From NCBI GenBank assembly GCA_016713325.1, contig JADJPJ010000082.1, positions 62,001 through 126,000 of the forward strand: a DNA stretch of 64,000 nt. The letters run 5' to 3'. Source of the DNA: Candidatus Flexifilum affinis (GTDB lineage: Bacteria; Chloroflexota; Anaerolineae; Aggregatilineales; Phototrophicaceae). A model generated the notes under the pieces. The model made no database searches, was not told the DNA's origin, and saw only the letters and a list, made by a program, of their open reading frames with translations. This document shows positions 18,066 to 26,545 of this stretch, piece by piece. Positions within the stretch are counted from its first letter, which is position 1. Each line of letters begins with the position of its first letter. The position numbers were made by a program, and so were the translations under genes.

Positions 18066-19811
18066 ATGATGAGGAAGTCAGCCTTTGTCCTGTTGGCATT
18101 GTCGGCCTTGATCTGGGCGATGATGCTGGTGCCGGCGCTCAGCGCGCAGGATGGCAATGTCGACGTCTACGGGCGTGCTTTGCCCGAAGATGCCGCCAGC
18201 TACGACATGCAGGTCTGGCAGCAGCTTTGCGATTCGACCCGCACCGAAACGTCGTTTATGTCGGCCGTCACCGTCTACCAGCGTATCTGCGGCGACACCC
18301 ACATGTTCGACAAGCTCGGCGATGCGCTCGTCGACCTGGACGAGAATCTTGACCTGATCCCCGGCGCCGCCGAAAGCTGGGAGCCGTCGGAAGATGGCCT
18401 GTCCTGGACGTTCCACCTGCGCCCCGGCCAGGTGTGGAGCGACGGCACGCCGCTCACCGCCCACGACTACGTGGCGACCTACCGCTACATGGTCGAACCG
18501 GAACACGCCTATGACTTCGTCTGGATGTGGCAGGGCATCATCCAGGGTTGGTCGGAGGCCGTCGCCGGCGAGATCACTCCTGAAGAGATCGGCATGGAAG
18601 CCGTCGACGACAATACCCTGGTCATCTACACCGAGGGTGCGCGTCCATACCTGCCCGGTACCGTCTACTTCTGGCCCCCGCTCCAGGCGGCGGCGCTGGC
18701 CGAACACGGCCCCGACTACGTCCTCGACCCGGCGACCAGCGTGTCATCCGGTCCCTTCATCCTCAAGGAATTCGTGGCGGGCGACCGGCTGATTCTCGAA
18801 GCCAACCCGACTTACGCCGGCTATCGTCAGCCGTACCTGCGCGAACTGCGCGGTATCTATGGCGACCAGCTCAACGGCAGCTTCCTGGCCTTCCAGAACG
18901 GCGACGTGGATCGCGTCAACTACGTCCACATCAGCCCGGCGGACTTCGAGGTCATCGCCGCCGACGAAACGCTGCGGGAGAACTACCTGCCGAACTTCGG
19001 CGACTTCCGCACCGACTATCTGTTCTTCGACACCTACACCGCGCCGTTCGACAACCTCCAGGTCCGCCAGGCCTTCGCCAAGGCGCTGGATCGCGAATCG
19101 ATCGTCGCCAACATCATCGGCAGCCAGTTCGGCATCCCGGCCTACAGCTTCCTGGCCCCCGGCTTCCCGGCGTCGGATACCGCAGGCGCGCTGAAGGACA
19201 TCCAGGCCTACGACTGCCCGGCTGCCCAGGCCCTGCTGGCTGAAGCCGGTTATCCGAACGGCGAGGGCTTCCCAGCCACGGAGCTCAAGCTGCGCGGCGA
19301 GAGTGAATCGCGTGCCAACTGGTTCATCGCCTCGGCCGCGTCGATCAGCGAGTGCCTTGGCGTCGAGATCACCGTCAACAACATGGAATTCTCGGCCTAC
19401 ATGGAAGGCCTGCTGGCCCGCCCGACCACCGTCCAGTTCGGCGCCGTCTCCTACGGCATGGACTACCTCGACCCGTCGAACATGCTGGGCGTGTGGGTCT
19501 CGACCGGTCGCCACTCCTGGCGCAACGCCGAGTTCGATCAACTCGTGACCGACGCCGGCGTGCTGGTGGGCGATCCGGAAGGCCGCACCCAGATGTACCA
19601 GGATGCCGAGCGCCTCCTGGTCGAGGATGTCGGCGGCGTGTTCCTGGTCCACCGCATCCAGGGTGACCTGTTCCAGCCGTACATCGCCGGCGAGTGCTTC
19701 CGCCCGGATCGCCAGGGCGTCTCGGCGCTGCACTGGGGCAATGACTGGTGCTGGGGTTCGTTCTACGTCACCGACGAAGTTGCGAACCACGAAACCTACC
19801 GGTCTCGGTAA
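18066..19811 (+). CDS. Peptide/solute ABC transporter substrate-binding protein (SBP family 5)
   Basis: This extracytoplasmic binding protein belongs to an Opp/Dpp-type importer. The signal peptide (residues 1-27) ends in LSAQD. The family 5 core follows: AESWEPSEDGLSWTFHLRPG near residue 105, then WSDGTPLTAHDYVATYRYM. The hinge and second lobe come after (VRQAFAKALDRESIVANI; AQALLAEAGYPNGEGFP). At 581 residues it is normal for the family. It is followed by two permease genes on the same strand, separated from the first by an inverted-repeat element at 19823-19889, which may let the binding protein be made in excess. The substrate is unknown. Confidence 0.88.
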   Translation: MMRKSAFVLLALSALIWAMMLVPALSAQDGNVDVYGRALPEDAASYDMQVWQQLCDSTRTETSFMSAVTVYQRICGDTHMFDKLGDALVDLDENLDLIPGAAESWEPSEDGLSWTFHLRPGQVWSDGTPLTAHDYVATYRYMVEPEHAYDFVWMWQGIIQGWSEAVAGEITPEEIGMEAVDDNTLVIYTEGARPYLPGTVYFWPPLQAAALAEHGPDYVLDPATSVSSGPFILKEFVAGDRLILEANPTYAGYRQPYLRELRGIYGDQLNGSFLAFQNGDVDRVNYVHISPADFEVIAADETLRENYLPNFGDFRTDYLFFDTYTAPFDNLQVRQAFAKALDRESIVANIIGSQFGIPAYSFLAPGFPASDTAGALKDIQAYDCPAAQALLAEAGYPNGEGFPATELKLRGESESRANWFIASAASISECLGVEITVNNMEFSAYMEGLLARPTTVQFGAVSYGMDYLDPSNMLGVWVSTGRHSWRNAEFDQLVTDAGVLVGDPEGRTQMYQDAERLLVEDVGGVFLVHRIQGDLFQPYIAGECFRPDRQGVSALHWGNDWCWGSFYVTDEVANHETYRSR

Positions 19812-19822
19812 CAGCTGGTAAG

Positions 19823-19889
19823 ACCTCACCCCTGGCGAGCTTGCTCGCACACCCCCTCTCCAGAATGGAGAGGGGGCAGGGGGTGAGGT
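19823..19889. repeat. Palindromic element with ACCTCACCCC terminal inverted repeats
   Basis: The ends ACCTCACCCC and GGGGTGAGGT are perfect ten-base inverted repeats. Inside is a hairpin with CCCCCTCTCC and GGAGAGGGGG arms. It lies between the binding-protein and permease genes and belongs to the same family as 3814-3875, 34784-34866 and 40285-40397. Confidence 0.75.
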
Positions 19890-19916
19890 TTCTTTGTTTC
19901 TCCCAGAGGCACACGG

Positions 19917-20888
19917 ATGACTCGCTATATCCTCGGGCGCATGTTCGCCCTGATCTTCGTGATGCTGGCGGCATCCGCCATCGTCTTCACCCTGATGAAC
20001 AGTGTCCCCGGCGGACCGTTCAGCCTGGGAGAACGCGGCTATTCGCCCGAAGCGCTGGCCAACCTGGAGCGTAAGTACGGCCTGGATAAGCCGCTCGTCG
20101 AACGTTACGTCAATTACATCGTCAGCGCCGCCCAGTTCGATTTTGGCTATTCGACCGCTGTGGCGGGCGGCCCGCCGGTGCTCGACGTCATCCTGCGCAC
20201 CTGGCCGGTCACGCTTCAGGTCGGCCTGTACACCATCCTGCTCTCGTTCAGCCTCGGCCTGCTGATGGGCACCTTCGCCGCCTATCACCGCAACAGCCTG
20301 CTCGACAATTTCATCACCTTCACGGCGACTCTCGGCATCGTGCTGCCGAATTTCATCATCGCCACGTTCTTATTGTTCATCTTTGGCTTTCAGAACGGCT
20401 GGGGCGCGCCGAACAAGATCATCATCGGCCCCCTGGTGCCGGGAGGTCTGCCGGTGCTCGGTTGGGACTACTTCCTGCCGGTCATCACTTACGCGCTGGC
20501 GCCGATGGCGCTGGTCGCCCGTTACACCCGCGCCGCCGTCTCCGACGCGCTGGGCGCCGACTACATCCGTACCGCCCGCTCCAAGGGCCTGACCGACCGC
20601 ATCATCATGGTGCGTCACGTCTTTCGCAACGCCATGATCCCGCTGCTCACCGTGCTGCTGCCCCAGATCCCCAACCTGCTGACCGGCTCGCTTTTCATCG
20701 AGGTCGTCTACGGCATTCCAGGGCTGGGCAAGTTCTTTGTGACCAGCATCCTCAACCGCGACTATCCCATGACCATGGCGCTCATCCTATTGATCGCCTT
20801 CTTCTGGGGGGTGACTTACCTGATCACCGACATCCTCTACATGGTGGTCGACCCGCGCGTGCGGCTGACCTCCAGCAGCGCCCGATGA
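19917..20888 (+). CDS. ABC transporter permease, DppB/OppB type
   Basis: This is the first membrane subunit of the peptide-type importer. The N-terminus MTRYILGRMFALIFVMLAAS is the DppB-specific first helix. Six membrane segments follow. The EAA loop contacting the ATPase is DYIRTARSKGLTDRIIMVRH, and the C-terminus has FIEVVYGIPGLGKFFV. The length of 323 residues is normal. It is followed after 69 bases by the second permease. Confidence 0.9.
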   Translation: MTRYILGRMFALIFVMLAASAIVFTLMNSVPGGPFSLGERGYSPEALANLERKYGLDKPLVERYVNYIVSAAQFDFGYSTAVAGGPPVLDVILRTWPVTLQVGLYTILLSFSLGLLMGTFAAYHRNSLLDNFITFTATLGIVLPNFIIATFLLFIFGFQNGWGAPNKIIIGPLVPGGLPVLGWDYFLPVITYALAPMALVARYTRAAVSDALGADYIRTARSKGLTDRIIMVRHVFRNAMIPLLTVLLPQIPNLLTGSLFIEVVYGIPGLGKFFVTSILNRDYPMTMALILLIAFFWGVTYLITDILYMVVDPRVRLTSSSAR

Positions 20889-20957
20889 ATGGCCGATGCA
20901 AAAAGTTGGGCCAACGGCCGATCAGCCGATCGATGAATGGAAAGAAGACCACCGCGC

Positions 20958-21890
20958 ATGAGTGAGCAGACCATTTTCACAACCCCCGCCACCAACCCTG
21001 CCGCCGTCGCCGTCCTCGAAAGACCGCTGGTGCATCGTACGCTGTGGGGCGACGCCGTGCGCCGCTTCCGCCGCAACCGGCTGGCGATGCTCGGCCTGGC
21101 GATCATCTCTCTCATGCTCACCACCGCCATCCTGGCCGACGTACTGGCTCCCTATGCCTACGACCGTGTGTTTTTCAGCCTGCGCGCCAGCACCCTGCCG
21201 TTCGTCAACCCGGATCATCCGCTCGGCCTGGACGCCTCCAGCCGCGACTACCTGAGCCGCCTGATCTATGGCGCGCGCACTTCGATGACCGTCGGCCTCG
21301 CCGTCCCGCTGATCGCTTTCCTGATCGGCGTGCCGCTCGGCGCCATCAGCGGCTACTGGGGCGGCAAGGTCGATTTCGCCATCCAGCGCATCGTTGACAT
21401 CATGACCGCCGTCCCGCCGCTGCTCTTCACCATCTTCCTGCTCAGCATCATGGGCAGCGGCCTGGGCAACGTTATTCTGGCTCTGGCCGTCACGAGTTGG
21501 ATCGAGCCGACGCGCCTGACGCGGGCGCAGTTCCTGACCTACCGCGATCGTGAGTTCGTCACCGCCGCCCGCGCCATCGCCGCCAAAGACTGGCAGATCC
21601 TGCTGCTGCACATCCTTCCCAACGCCATCTCGCCGCTGCTGGTGGCCTTCACCCTGGCCATTCCGCTGGCCATCTTCGCCGAAGCCGGCCTGAGCTTCAT
21701 CGGTCTCGGCATCACCGAGCCGATCCCGAGCTGGGGCAAGATGGTCGGTTCAGGCATTGGCAGTTCCATCCGTGTTTATTATCATCTGGCCATGTTCCCG
21801 ACCATCCTGGTGGCGCTGACTATGCTGGGCTTCTCCTTCGTTGGCGACGGCCTGCAGGAAGCGCTCGATCCCAGCCGGTCGAACCGGTAA
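20958..21890 (+). CDS. ABC transporter permease, DppC/OppC type
   Basis: This is the second permease. The N-terminal region RRFRRNRLAMLGLAII is the DppC signature, before the first helix. HPLGLDASSRDYLSRLIYGARTS and the EAA loop FVTAARAIAAKDWQILLLHI follow, then GLSFIGLGITEPIPSWG. The ATG at 20958 is preferred over an earlier start because the extra residues are not conserved. No ATP-binding genes (DppD/DppF) follow; the next gene encodes a cytochrome. The ATPases must come from elsewhere. Confidence 0.9.
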   Translation: MSEQTIFTTPATNPAAVAVLERPLVHRTLWGDAVRRFRRNRLAMLGLAIISLMLTTAILADVLAPYAYDRVFFSLRASTLPFVNPDHPLGLDASSRDYLSRLIYGARTSMTVGLAVPLIAFLIGVPLGAISGYWGGKVDFAIQRIVDIMTAVPPLLFTIFLLSIMGSGLGNVILALAVTSWIEPTRLTRAQFLTYRDREFVTAARAIAAKDWQILLLHILPNAISPLLVAFTLAIPLAIFAEAGLSFIGLGITEPIPSWGKMVGSGIGSSIRVYYHLAMFPTILVALTMLGFSFVGDGLQEALDPSRSNR

Positions 21891-21957
21891 CTCGACCAAC
21901 GGGTGCAGCCGGCAGCGGAACCTTGCACGTGCAGAGAATCATTCGGGGGGAAATTCG

Positions 21958-22539
21958 ATGAACGAGCAAACGCACACCCATCCCCACAACGCCAGATCGG
22001 GGCGTCTTTCGACCGCCCTGCTGGCCGGCCTTCTGCTCCTGCTGGCGGCCTGTGGCGGCGCGCCGGCGGACACCTCGACGGCCGAAACTTCGGCTTCGGC
22101 GAGCGGCAATGGCGACTCGCCGACCAGCGCCCCAGCCGCCAATGCCGGCGGGCCGGCCACCATCGGCATCCCGACCTTCGAGTTCGTCCAGCCGACCGTC
22201 ACGATCGCCGTCACGGCCCGACCGGAAGCCACGGCTGAAGCGACCGAATCCGCGGCCGAGGTCGTGGCGCTCGACCCGCAGGCGGTGGAACGCGGACAGG
22301 GGCGTTACGTGGCGCTGGAGTGCGGCTCCTGCCACGGCGATGCTGGCGAGGGCACCGAAGAGGGATCGTCGCTGCTCGACTTCGCCATGAGCGAGGTCGA
22401 TTTCATCAGCTTCATGCGCTCCGGCGGCGAGTTGGGCGCCGATCACCAGTACTCGACCAACCGGCTGACCGCCACCCGCGGAAAACCCGACCGAGCCGGC
22501 GCGCACGGCCATGCCCAGCGGCTTTCGCAGCCCGGATGA
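21958..22539 (+). CDS. c-type cytochrome lipoprotein (frame lost near the end)
   Basis: The first 35 residues form a lipoprotein signal with lipobox LLAACGG. A Ser/Thr/Ala-rich spacer of about 90 residues follows. ALECGSCHGDAGEGTEEGSS then gives a single CxxCH heme-binding site, and the GGELGADHQYSTNRL stretch is typical of a class I cytochrome. The last 20 residues from about GKPDRAG appear out of frame; sense probably continues at 22511-22876. The protein should be anchored to the outer face of the membrane as an electron carrier. It lies 67 bases after the permease gene and need not be part of that operon. Confidence 0.75.
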   Translation: MNEQTHTHPHNARSGRLSTALLAGLLLLLAACGGAPADTSTAETSASASGNGDSPTSAPAANAGGPATIGIPTFEFVQPTVTIAVTARPEATAEATESAAEVVALDPQAVERGQGRYVALECGSCHGDAGEGTEEGSSLLDFAMSEVDFISFMRSGGELGADHQYSTNRLTATRGKPDRAGAHGHAQRLSQPG

Positions 22540-22876
22540 ACGCTCGGCGGCGCTCAGCACCGCTGGTGAGATTCTGCCGGCCATCGACGTGATCGCCGAA
22601 CAGGTGGCGGCCTGCGACGAATATCGCGAGGAACGCCGGTCGCAGATGAACCAGCACATCGCCTGGATTCACAACCCGGACGGGATTCCCGCCGATATCC
22701 TGATCGCCATGGGCGACAACCCGATCGGCCGTCTGGTCTTCGGCATGGGCGCCTATACGTCCAGCGAGTGGCGGCTGGCCGATCGTCCGGCCGACTCCTG
22801 CCTGCTGCCGATCGGACAGGCGCTGAACCAGGTGCTGGCCGCCGTCGGCGAGACGACTTTTGAAGAGTTTGAGTAA
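22511..22876 (+). CDS. Probable C-terminal part of the cytochrome protein, or a separate unknown protein
   Basis: This frame is shifted by one relative to the cytochrome frame and overlaps its end. It reads SPDERSAALSTAGEILPAI and later GDNPIGRLVFGMGAYTSSEW, with four Cys or Trp landmarks but no recognised domain. There is no ribosome site before the first ATG, so continuation of the cytochrome gene through a one-base change near 22490-22510 is the better reading. An independent gene cannot be ruled out. Confidence 0.5.
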   Translation: MPSGFRSPDERSAALSTAGEILPAIDVIAEQVAACDEYREERRSQMNQHIAWIHNPDGIPADILIAMGDNPIGRLVFGMGAYTSSEWRLADRPADSCLLPIGQALNQVLAAVGETTFEEFE

Positions 22877-23096
22877 AAAAGGTGGTTAAGCGGTTTTTCA
22901 CCCCCCCACCCGGGCCGCGGCCCCTCCGCGCCGCGGGGGAGGAGGGGGGAAAAAAAAAAGGGGGGGGGGGGGGGAACATGAACGGGGAGTTTGTTCCCCG
23001 AACCCACCCACAAACCATAAATAAAAAAAGAAGGAATGAGAAAGAGCCGTGAGGGCGTGCGCCTGTGATGCGAATCAGGTTGAATCGCGCGGCCCC
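22877..23096. other. Low-complexity intergenic stretch with A10-G15 homopolymers
   Basis: No gene is seen here. A run of ten A (22950-22959) is followed directly by a run of fifteen G (22960-22974). Around them are C-rich and G-rich blocks that look like a garbled copy of the CCTCACCC palindromic repeat. An assembly or consensus error is likely. Confidence 0.6.
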
Positions 23097-23225
23097 GCCG
23101 AGGGTTAAAACCCGTCGGCTAGGCAGAGACAAGCTCACTGAAGGAGCTTCTACTGCATCCCTATTTTTTCGGTCCCTTCAGCGGACCTGTCAGTTTGGTA
23201 GCCGAGGCGCTTCAGCCCTCTGCGG
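23097..23225. repeat. Multi-hairpin repeat, copy A
   Basis: Four consecutive stem-loops are visible: 23097-23119 (GCCGA/TCGGC), 23131-23149 (AAGCTC/GAGCTT), 23171-23187 (GGTCC/GGACC) and 23201-23225. Copy B at 36914-37038 keeps the same order and spacing with changes that preserve pairing. It could be a REP-like DNA element or a structured RNA; no function is known to me. Confidence 0.65.
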
Positions 23226-23358
23226 AGCAGCGCGAACCATTTTGATTCAGCCTTGTTCATTACGGTTGTCTATATGCCCTTCTTTTCTCTCATTTCTCGT
23301 TTCTCATCTCTTTCGCCTGTAAACCATACAACACCATCCAACTGAGGTCTTGGCCACC

Positions 23359-24519
23359 ATGTCCGTTCCCGCTCTGCGCGATCAGTTCCTGCTCGACCCG
23401 TCCGTCCTCTTTCTCAACCACGGCTCGTTTGGCGCCTGCCCGAAGCCGGTCTTCGAGACGTACCAGCGCTGGCAGCTCGAACTGGAGCGCCAGCCGGTGC
23501 AGTTCCTTGGCCGCCGCGCCGATGCCCTGCTCGATGAGGCGCGCGGCCGCCTGTCCGACTATCTGGGCGCCTCGCCCGACGGGCTGGTCTTCGTCCCCAA
23601 CGCAACCGTCGGCATGAACATCGCCGCCCGCGGCCTGAAGCTCCAGCCCGGCGACGAGATCCTGACCACCGACCATGAGTACGGGGCGATCGACAAGACC
23701 TGGCAGTTCCTGTGCGGCAAGACCGGCGCCGTGATCGTCCGCCACAAGGTCGAGGTGCCGGTCACCACACACGACGACTTCGTGGAGTCGTTGTGGTCGG
23801 CGGTGACGCCGCGCACCCGCGTCATCAGCATCAGCCACATCACCTCGCCGACGGCGCTGCGCTTCCCGGTCGAGGCCATCTGCCGGCGGGCGCGGGAGGC
23901 GGGCATTCTGACGCTGATCGACGGCGCCCACGCGCCGGGGCAGATCCCCCTCGACATGGAGGCCATCGGCGCCGATTTCTATACCGGCAACTGCCACAAG
24001 TGGCTGTGCGCGCCGAAAGGGGCCGGTTTTCTCTACGCACGACCGGAGCACCACGCGGCGTCGGAGCCGCTGGTCGTCAGTTGGGGCTGGTCGGAGACGG
24101 CGAGCTTTGTTGAGAAACACCAGTGGCAGGGCACGCGCGACATCGCCAGCTTCCTGAGCGTGCCGGCGGCCATCGACTTCCAGGCGGCGCACGACTGGGA
24201 GTCTGTGCGCGACTACGCCCATGAGCTGGTCCGTCTGGCCCGCCGCGCCATGAGCGAGGCCACCGGCCTGGAGCCGATCAGCCCGGACTCGCGCGACTGG
24301 TTCGTGCAGATGGCGGCGCTGCCCATCCCGGCCTGCGACGGCGTGACGCTTCAGCGGCGGCTGTACGACGAGCACCGCATCGAGATTCCCTACGTCAACT
24401 GGAACGGGCGGCATTTCCTGCGCGTCTCGGCCCAGGCCTACACCACCGCCGACCAGATCGAGGCGCTGGTCGAGGCGACGATGGCGCTGCTGCCCCAGGT
24501 GGCGCTGCCGGCGTCTTAG
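23359..24519 (+). CDS. PLP-dependent aminotransferase class V (isopenicillin-N-epimerase/cysteine-desulfurase-like)
   Basis: This is a fold-type I PLP enzyme. The N-terminus has FLNHGSFGACPKPVFE, typical of isopenicillin-N-epimerase-like proteins. LIDGAHAPGQIPLDM holds the Asp that contacts the pyridine nitrogen. GNCHKWLCAPKGAGFLY holds the Schiff-base Lys. The region VFVPNATVGMNIAARG binds the phosphate. At 386 residues it is full length. The ATG at 23359 is preferred to the TTG nine bases earlier. The real substrate is unknown; members of this group include epimerases, desulfurases and lyases. Confidence 0.85.
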   Translation: MSVPALRDQFLLDPSVLFLNHGSFGACPKPVFETYQRWQLELERQPVQFLGRRADALLDEARGRLSDYLGASPDGLVFVPNATVGMNIAARGLKLQPGDEILTTDHEYGAIDKTWQFLCGKTGAVIVRHKVEVPVTTHDDFVESLWSAVTPRTRVISISHITSPTALRFPVEAICRRAREAGILTLIDGAHAPGQIPLDMEAIGADFYTGNCHKWLCAPKGAGFLYARPEHHAASEPLVVSWGWSETASFVEKHQWQGTRDIASFLSVPAAIDFQAAHDWESVRDYAHELVRLARRAMSEATGLEPISPDSRDWFVQMAALPIPACDGVTLQRRLYDEHRIEIPYVNWNGRHFLRVSAQAYTTADQIEALVEATMALLPQVALPAS

Positions 24520-24585
24520 CCGGCGTTTTGCCGCCTGTCATCATCGGACCTACAATACCATTCTCTGCCGTGAAGGAGGTTTGTC

Positions 24586-25713
24586 TTGACCAGAAAACGC
24601 GCCGTTTCTCTCATCTTTTTTGTGCTTCTGGCCTGCGTCTCTGTATCGTTCGGGGTCGCTGCGCAGGGACAGACACCTGCCTACACGGTGCAGGTCATCC
24701 CAGTCGAGGGCCTGCCTGCTCTGGACTTCAAGGTCTCGCCGGATGGGCGCTTCGCCGCGGTGTACGTCGGCAACAACGCCGCCGTCCTGGCGGGTGTACC
24801 GGTGATTGAATACACGGTTGACCCTTCTGCGATCCCCATCCGCCTGATCGATCTGGCGACGGGTGACGAACAGATCCGTCTGGTCGGCGCCGCCGACTAC
24901 GTGGCCGATGCGGCCTTCTCCCCGGACGGCAGCCGGCTGGTGGTCTATCACCGCAATGGAGAGGTTTACGTGTGGGAACTGGAGTCCTTCACCCTGGAGA
25001 ATCAGTTCACCGCGCTGGTCGGCGCCAACGTCATCAAACTCCTTGGCGATGGCAAGACTCTGGTCGTGCTCCATGGCTTCGGGACGTGGGGCGAGTTTCA
25101 TGTGTGGGATCTGGAGACGGGCCATCTGACGGCCGTCTGGCGCCCGCCGCTGGCCTCTTTTGGCGAGCTGCCCCTGTCGGATGTGATGGCCATGGGCGAC
25201 TACAACTACACCGCCTTTGACGTCTCGCCGGAGGGCAATACGCTTGCCCTGGCCACCCGAAACGGGGAAGTTGCGCTCTGGGACATGACGACCTTCGAAA
25301 AGCAGCCGGTTCGCGCCGAAGATGAGCGCCCGCTCCTGTTCAACGTGCGAAATGTGCGCTTCAGCGCGGATGGGAAGTCGCTGGTCTATTACGACGGCGC
25401 GTTGGAGAGCACGCACATCTGGAACATCGCCTCGGGTTCCGAGACATTGGTTGTGCCGGTGGGGGCTGTCTCCGCGGCGCTTTCGCCCAATGGCGAGTGG
25501 CTGGCCTGGACGACCCGCGAAGCTTTGCAGGTCGTGCGCATCGATCAGCCGGACAAGGTGATCGAGATCGCCGCCGACATCTCCGAGGATCTGAGTCTCA
25601 ACCCGGTCGCGCCGGTCGTGTTCACGTCGGACAACCAACTGGTGGTGGGGAGCTACTTCGACCGGGGTGAATTGGGCTACACCGTGCTGCTGGTGATTAA
25701 CCTCTTTGATTAA
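24586..25713 (+). CDS. Secreted WD40/TolB-like propeller protein
   Basis: A TTG start at 24586 with an AAGGAGG site is followed by a signal peptide ending GVAAQG. Repeated propeller blades fill the rest: DFKVSPDGRFAAVYVG, AAFSPDGSRLVVYHRNGEV, FDVSPEGNTLALATRNGEV, VRFSADGKSLVYYDG and AALSPNGEWLAWTTRE. The protein is exported and probably a binding or scaffold protein; no catalytic motif is visible. It stands alone, and a short GTAGGGGCG repeat follows the stop. Confidence 0.8.
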   Translation: MTRKRAVSLIFFVLLACVSVSFGVAAQGQTPAYTVQVIPVEGLPALDFKVSPDGRFAAVYVGNNAAVLAGVPVIEYTVDPSAIPIRLIDLATGDEQIRLVGAADYVADAAFSPDGSRLVVYHRNGEVYVWELESFTLENQFTALVGANVIKLLGDGKTLVVLHGFGTWGEFHVWDLETGHLTAVWRPPLASFGELPLSDVMAMGDYNYTAFDVSPEGNTLALATRNGEVALWDMTTFEKQPVRAEDERPLLFNVRNVRFSADGKSLVYYDGALESTHIWNIASGSETLVVPVGAVSAALSPNGEWLAWTTREALQVVRIDQPDKVIEIAADISEDLSLNPVAPVVFTSDNQLVVGSYFDRGELGYTVLLVINLFD

Positions 25714-25765
25714 ATCGGGCAGTCTGTAGGGGCGATGCGCCGCATCGCCCGATCGCCGCCCCGCC

Positions 25766-26497
25766 TTACACTGGTGGATACTGGGTATCGTCGGGAATGT
25801 ACCCCTCGTCCGCTTCCGGCCCCTGCACCGGCGGCATCGGACCGGTGGGTGTCCGCGCCGGACCTACGGCCCGCATCGACCCGGTGGTCATGGTGGCCCG
25901 CTTGGCCCGGCTGACCGCCGACCGGTAGCGCGGCAGCAGGACCGTCAGATAGATCAGGAAGCCGAACCCGCCCACCAGCCCGGCCGCGACCACCGCGCCC
26001 AGCGCCGAGACGGCAATCCGCATCACTTCCGGGTCCTGCGGCGCGATCGACAGCCCGAGGATGTCGATGCTGCCGGCCGCCGGCGCAGTCGTCGTGGTCG
26101 CCAGGGGCTGCCCGCCGAATTCCACCACCGGCGGCAGACCGCTCCCGCTCACCTGGACCGTGACGGTATCCGGCGTGGTCGGGGTCAGCCCGGCCGCCGC
26201 AATCCGCACCGTATACTCGCCCGGGGTCAACTGCTGGAAGCCGACCAATCCCTGCGAGGCGTACAGGCTTTCCTCGGTCAACAGTGCACTGTCGATGACC
26301 ACTCCGTCGCGAATCAGTTCAACGGCCACGCCGCGGGTGATCAGGGGTTCATTCGGGTCGCGCACGCCGTCGGCGTCACGGTCGGCGAAGGCGCGCACCC
26401 AGAGCTGCCCGGCGGTGTCCTGCGCCGCTGCCGTGTTGGCGATCAGCATCATGGCGCACAGCATAAGAATCGTGGATAAGCGCCTGAACATCGTCAT
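25766..26497 (-). CDS. Secreted SdrD-B-domain membrane-anchored protein
   Basis: The signal peptide (residues 1-25) is followed by an SdrD-B/Cna-B-like domain. This has VRAFADRDADGVRDPNEPLI, an EF-hand-like calcium loop, and LTPGEYTVRIAAAGLTPT. A single membrane helix near residues 160-190 and a cytoplasmic Arg/Pro-rich tail follow. The protein is probably anchored to the outer face of the membrane. It follows the larger LysM/SdrD-B protein by 48 bases on the same strand, and the two probably form an operon. Confidence 0.75.
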   Translation of the reverse strand: MTMFRRLSTILMLCAMMLIANTAAAQDTAGQLWVRAFADRDADGVRDPNEPLITRGVAVELIRDGVVIDSALLTEESLYASQGLVGFQQLTPGEYTVRIAAAGLTPTTPDTVTVQVSGSGLPPVVEFGGQPLATTTTAPAAGSIDILGLSIAPQDPEVMRIAVSALGAVVAAGLVGGFGFLIYLTVLLPRYRSAVSRAKRATMTTGSMRAVGPARTPTGPMPPVQGPEADEGYIPDDTQYPPV

Positions 26498-26545
26498 CTC
26501 TGCCTATCCTCTCTGAAGGTCGGGACTCTCAGCGTCCGGGGGCCG

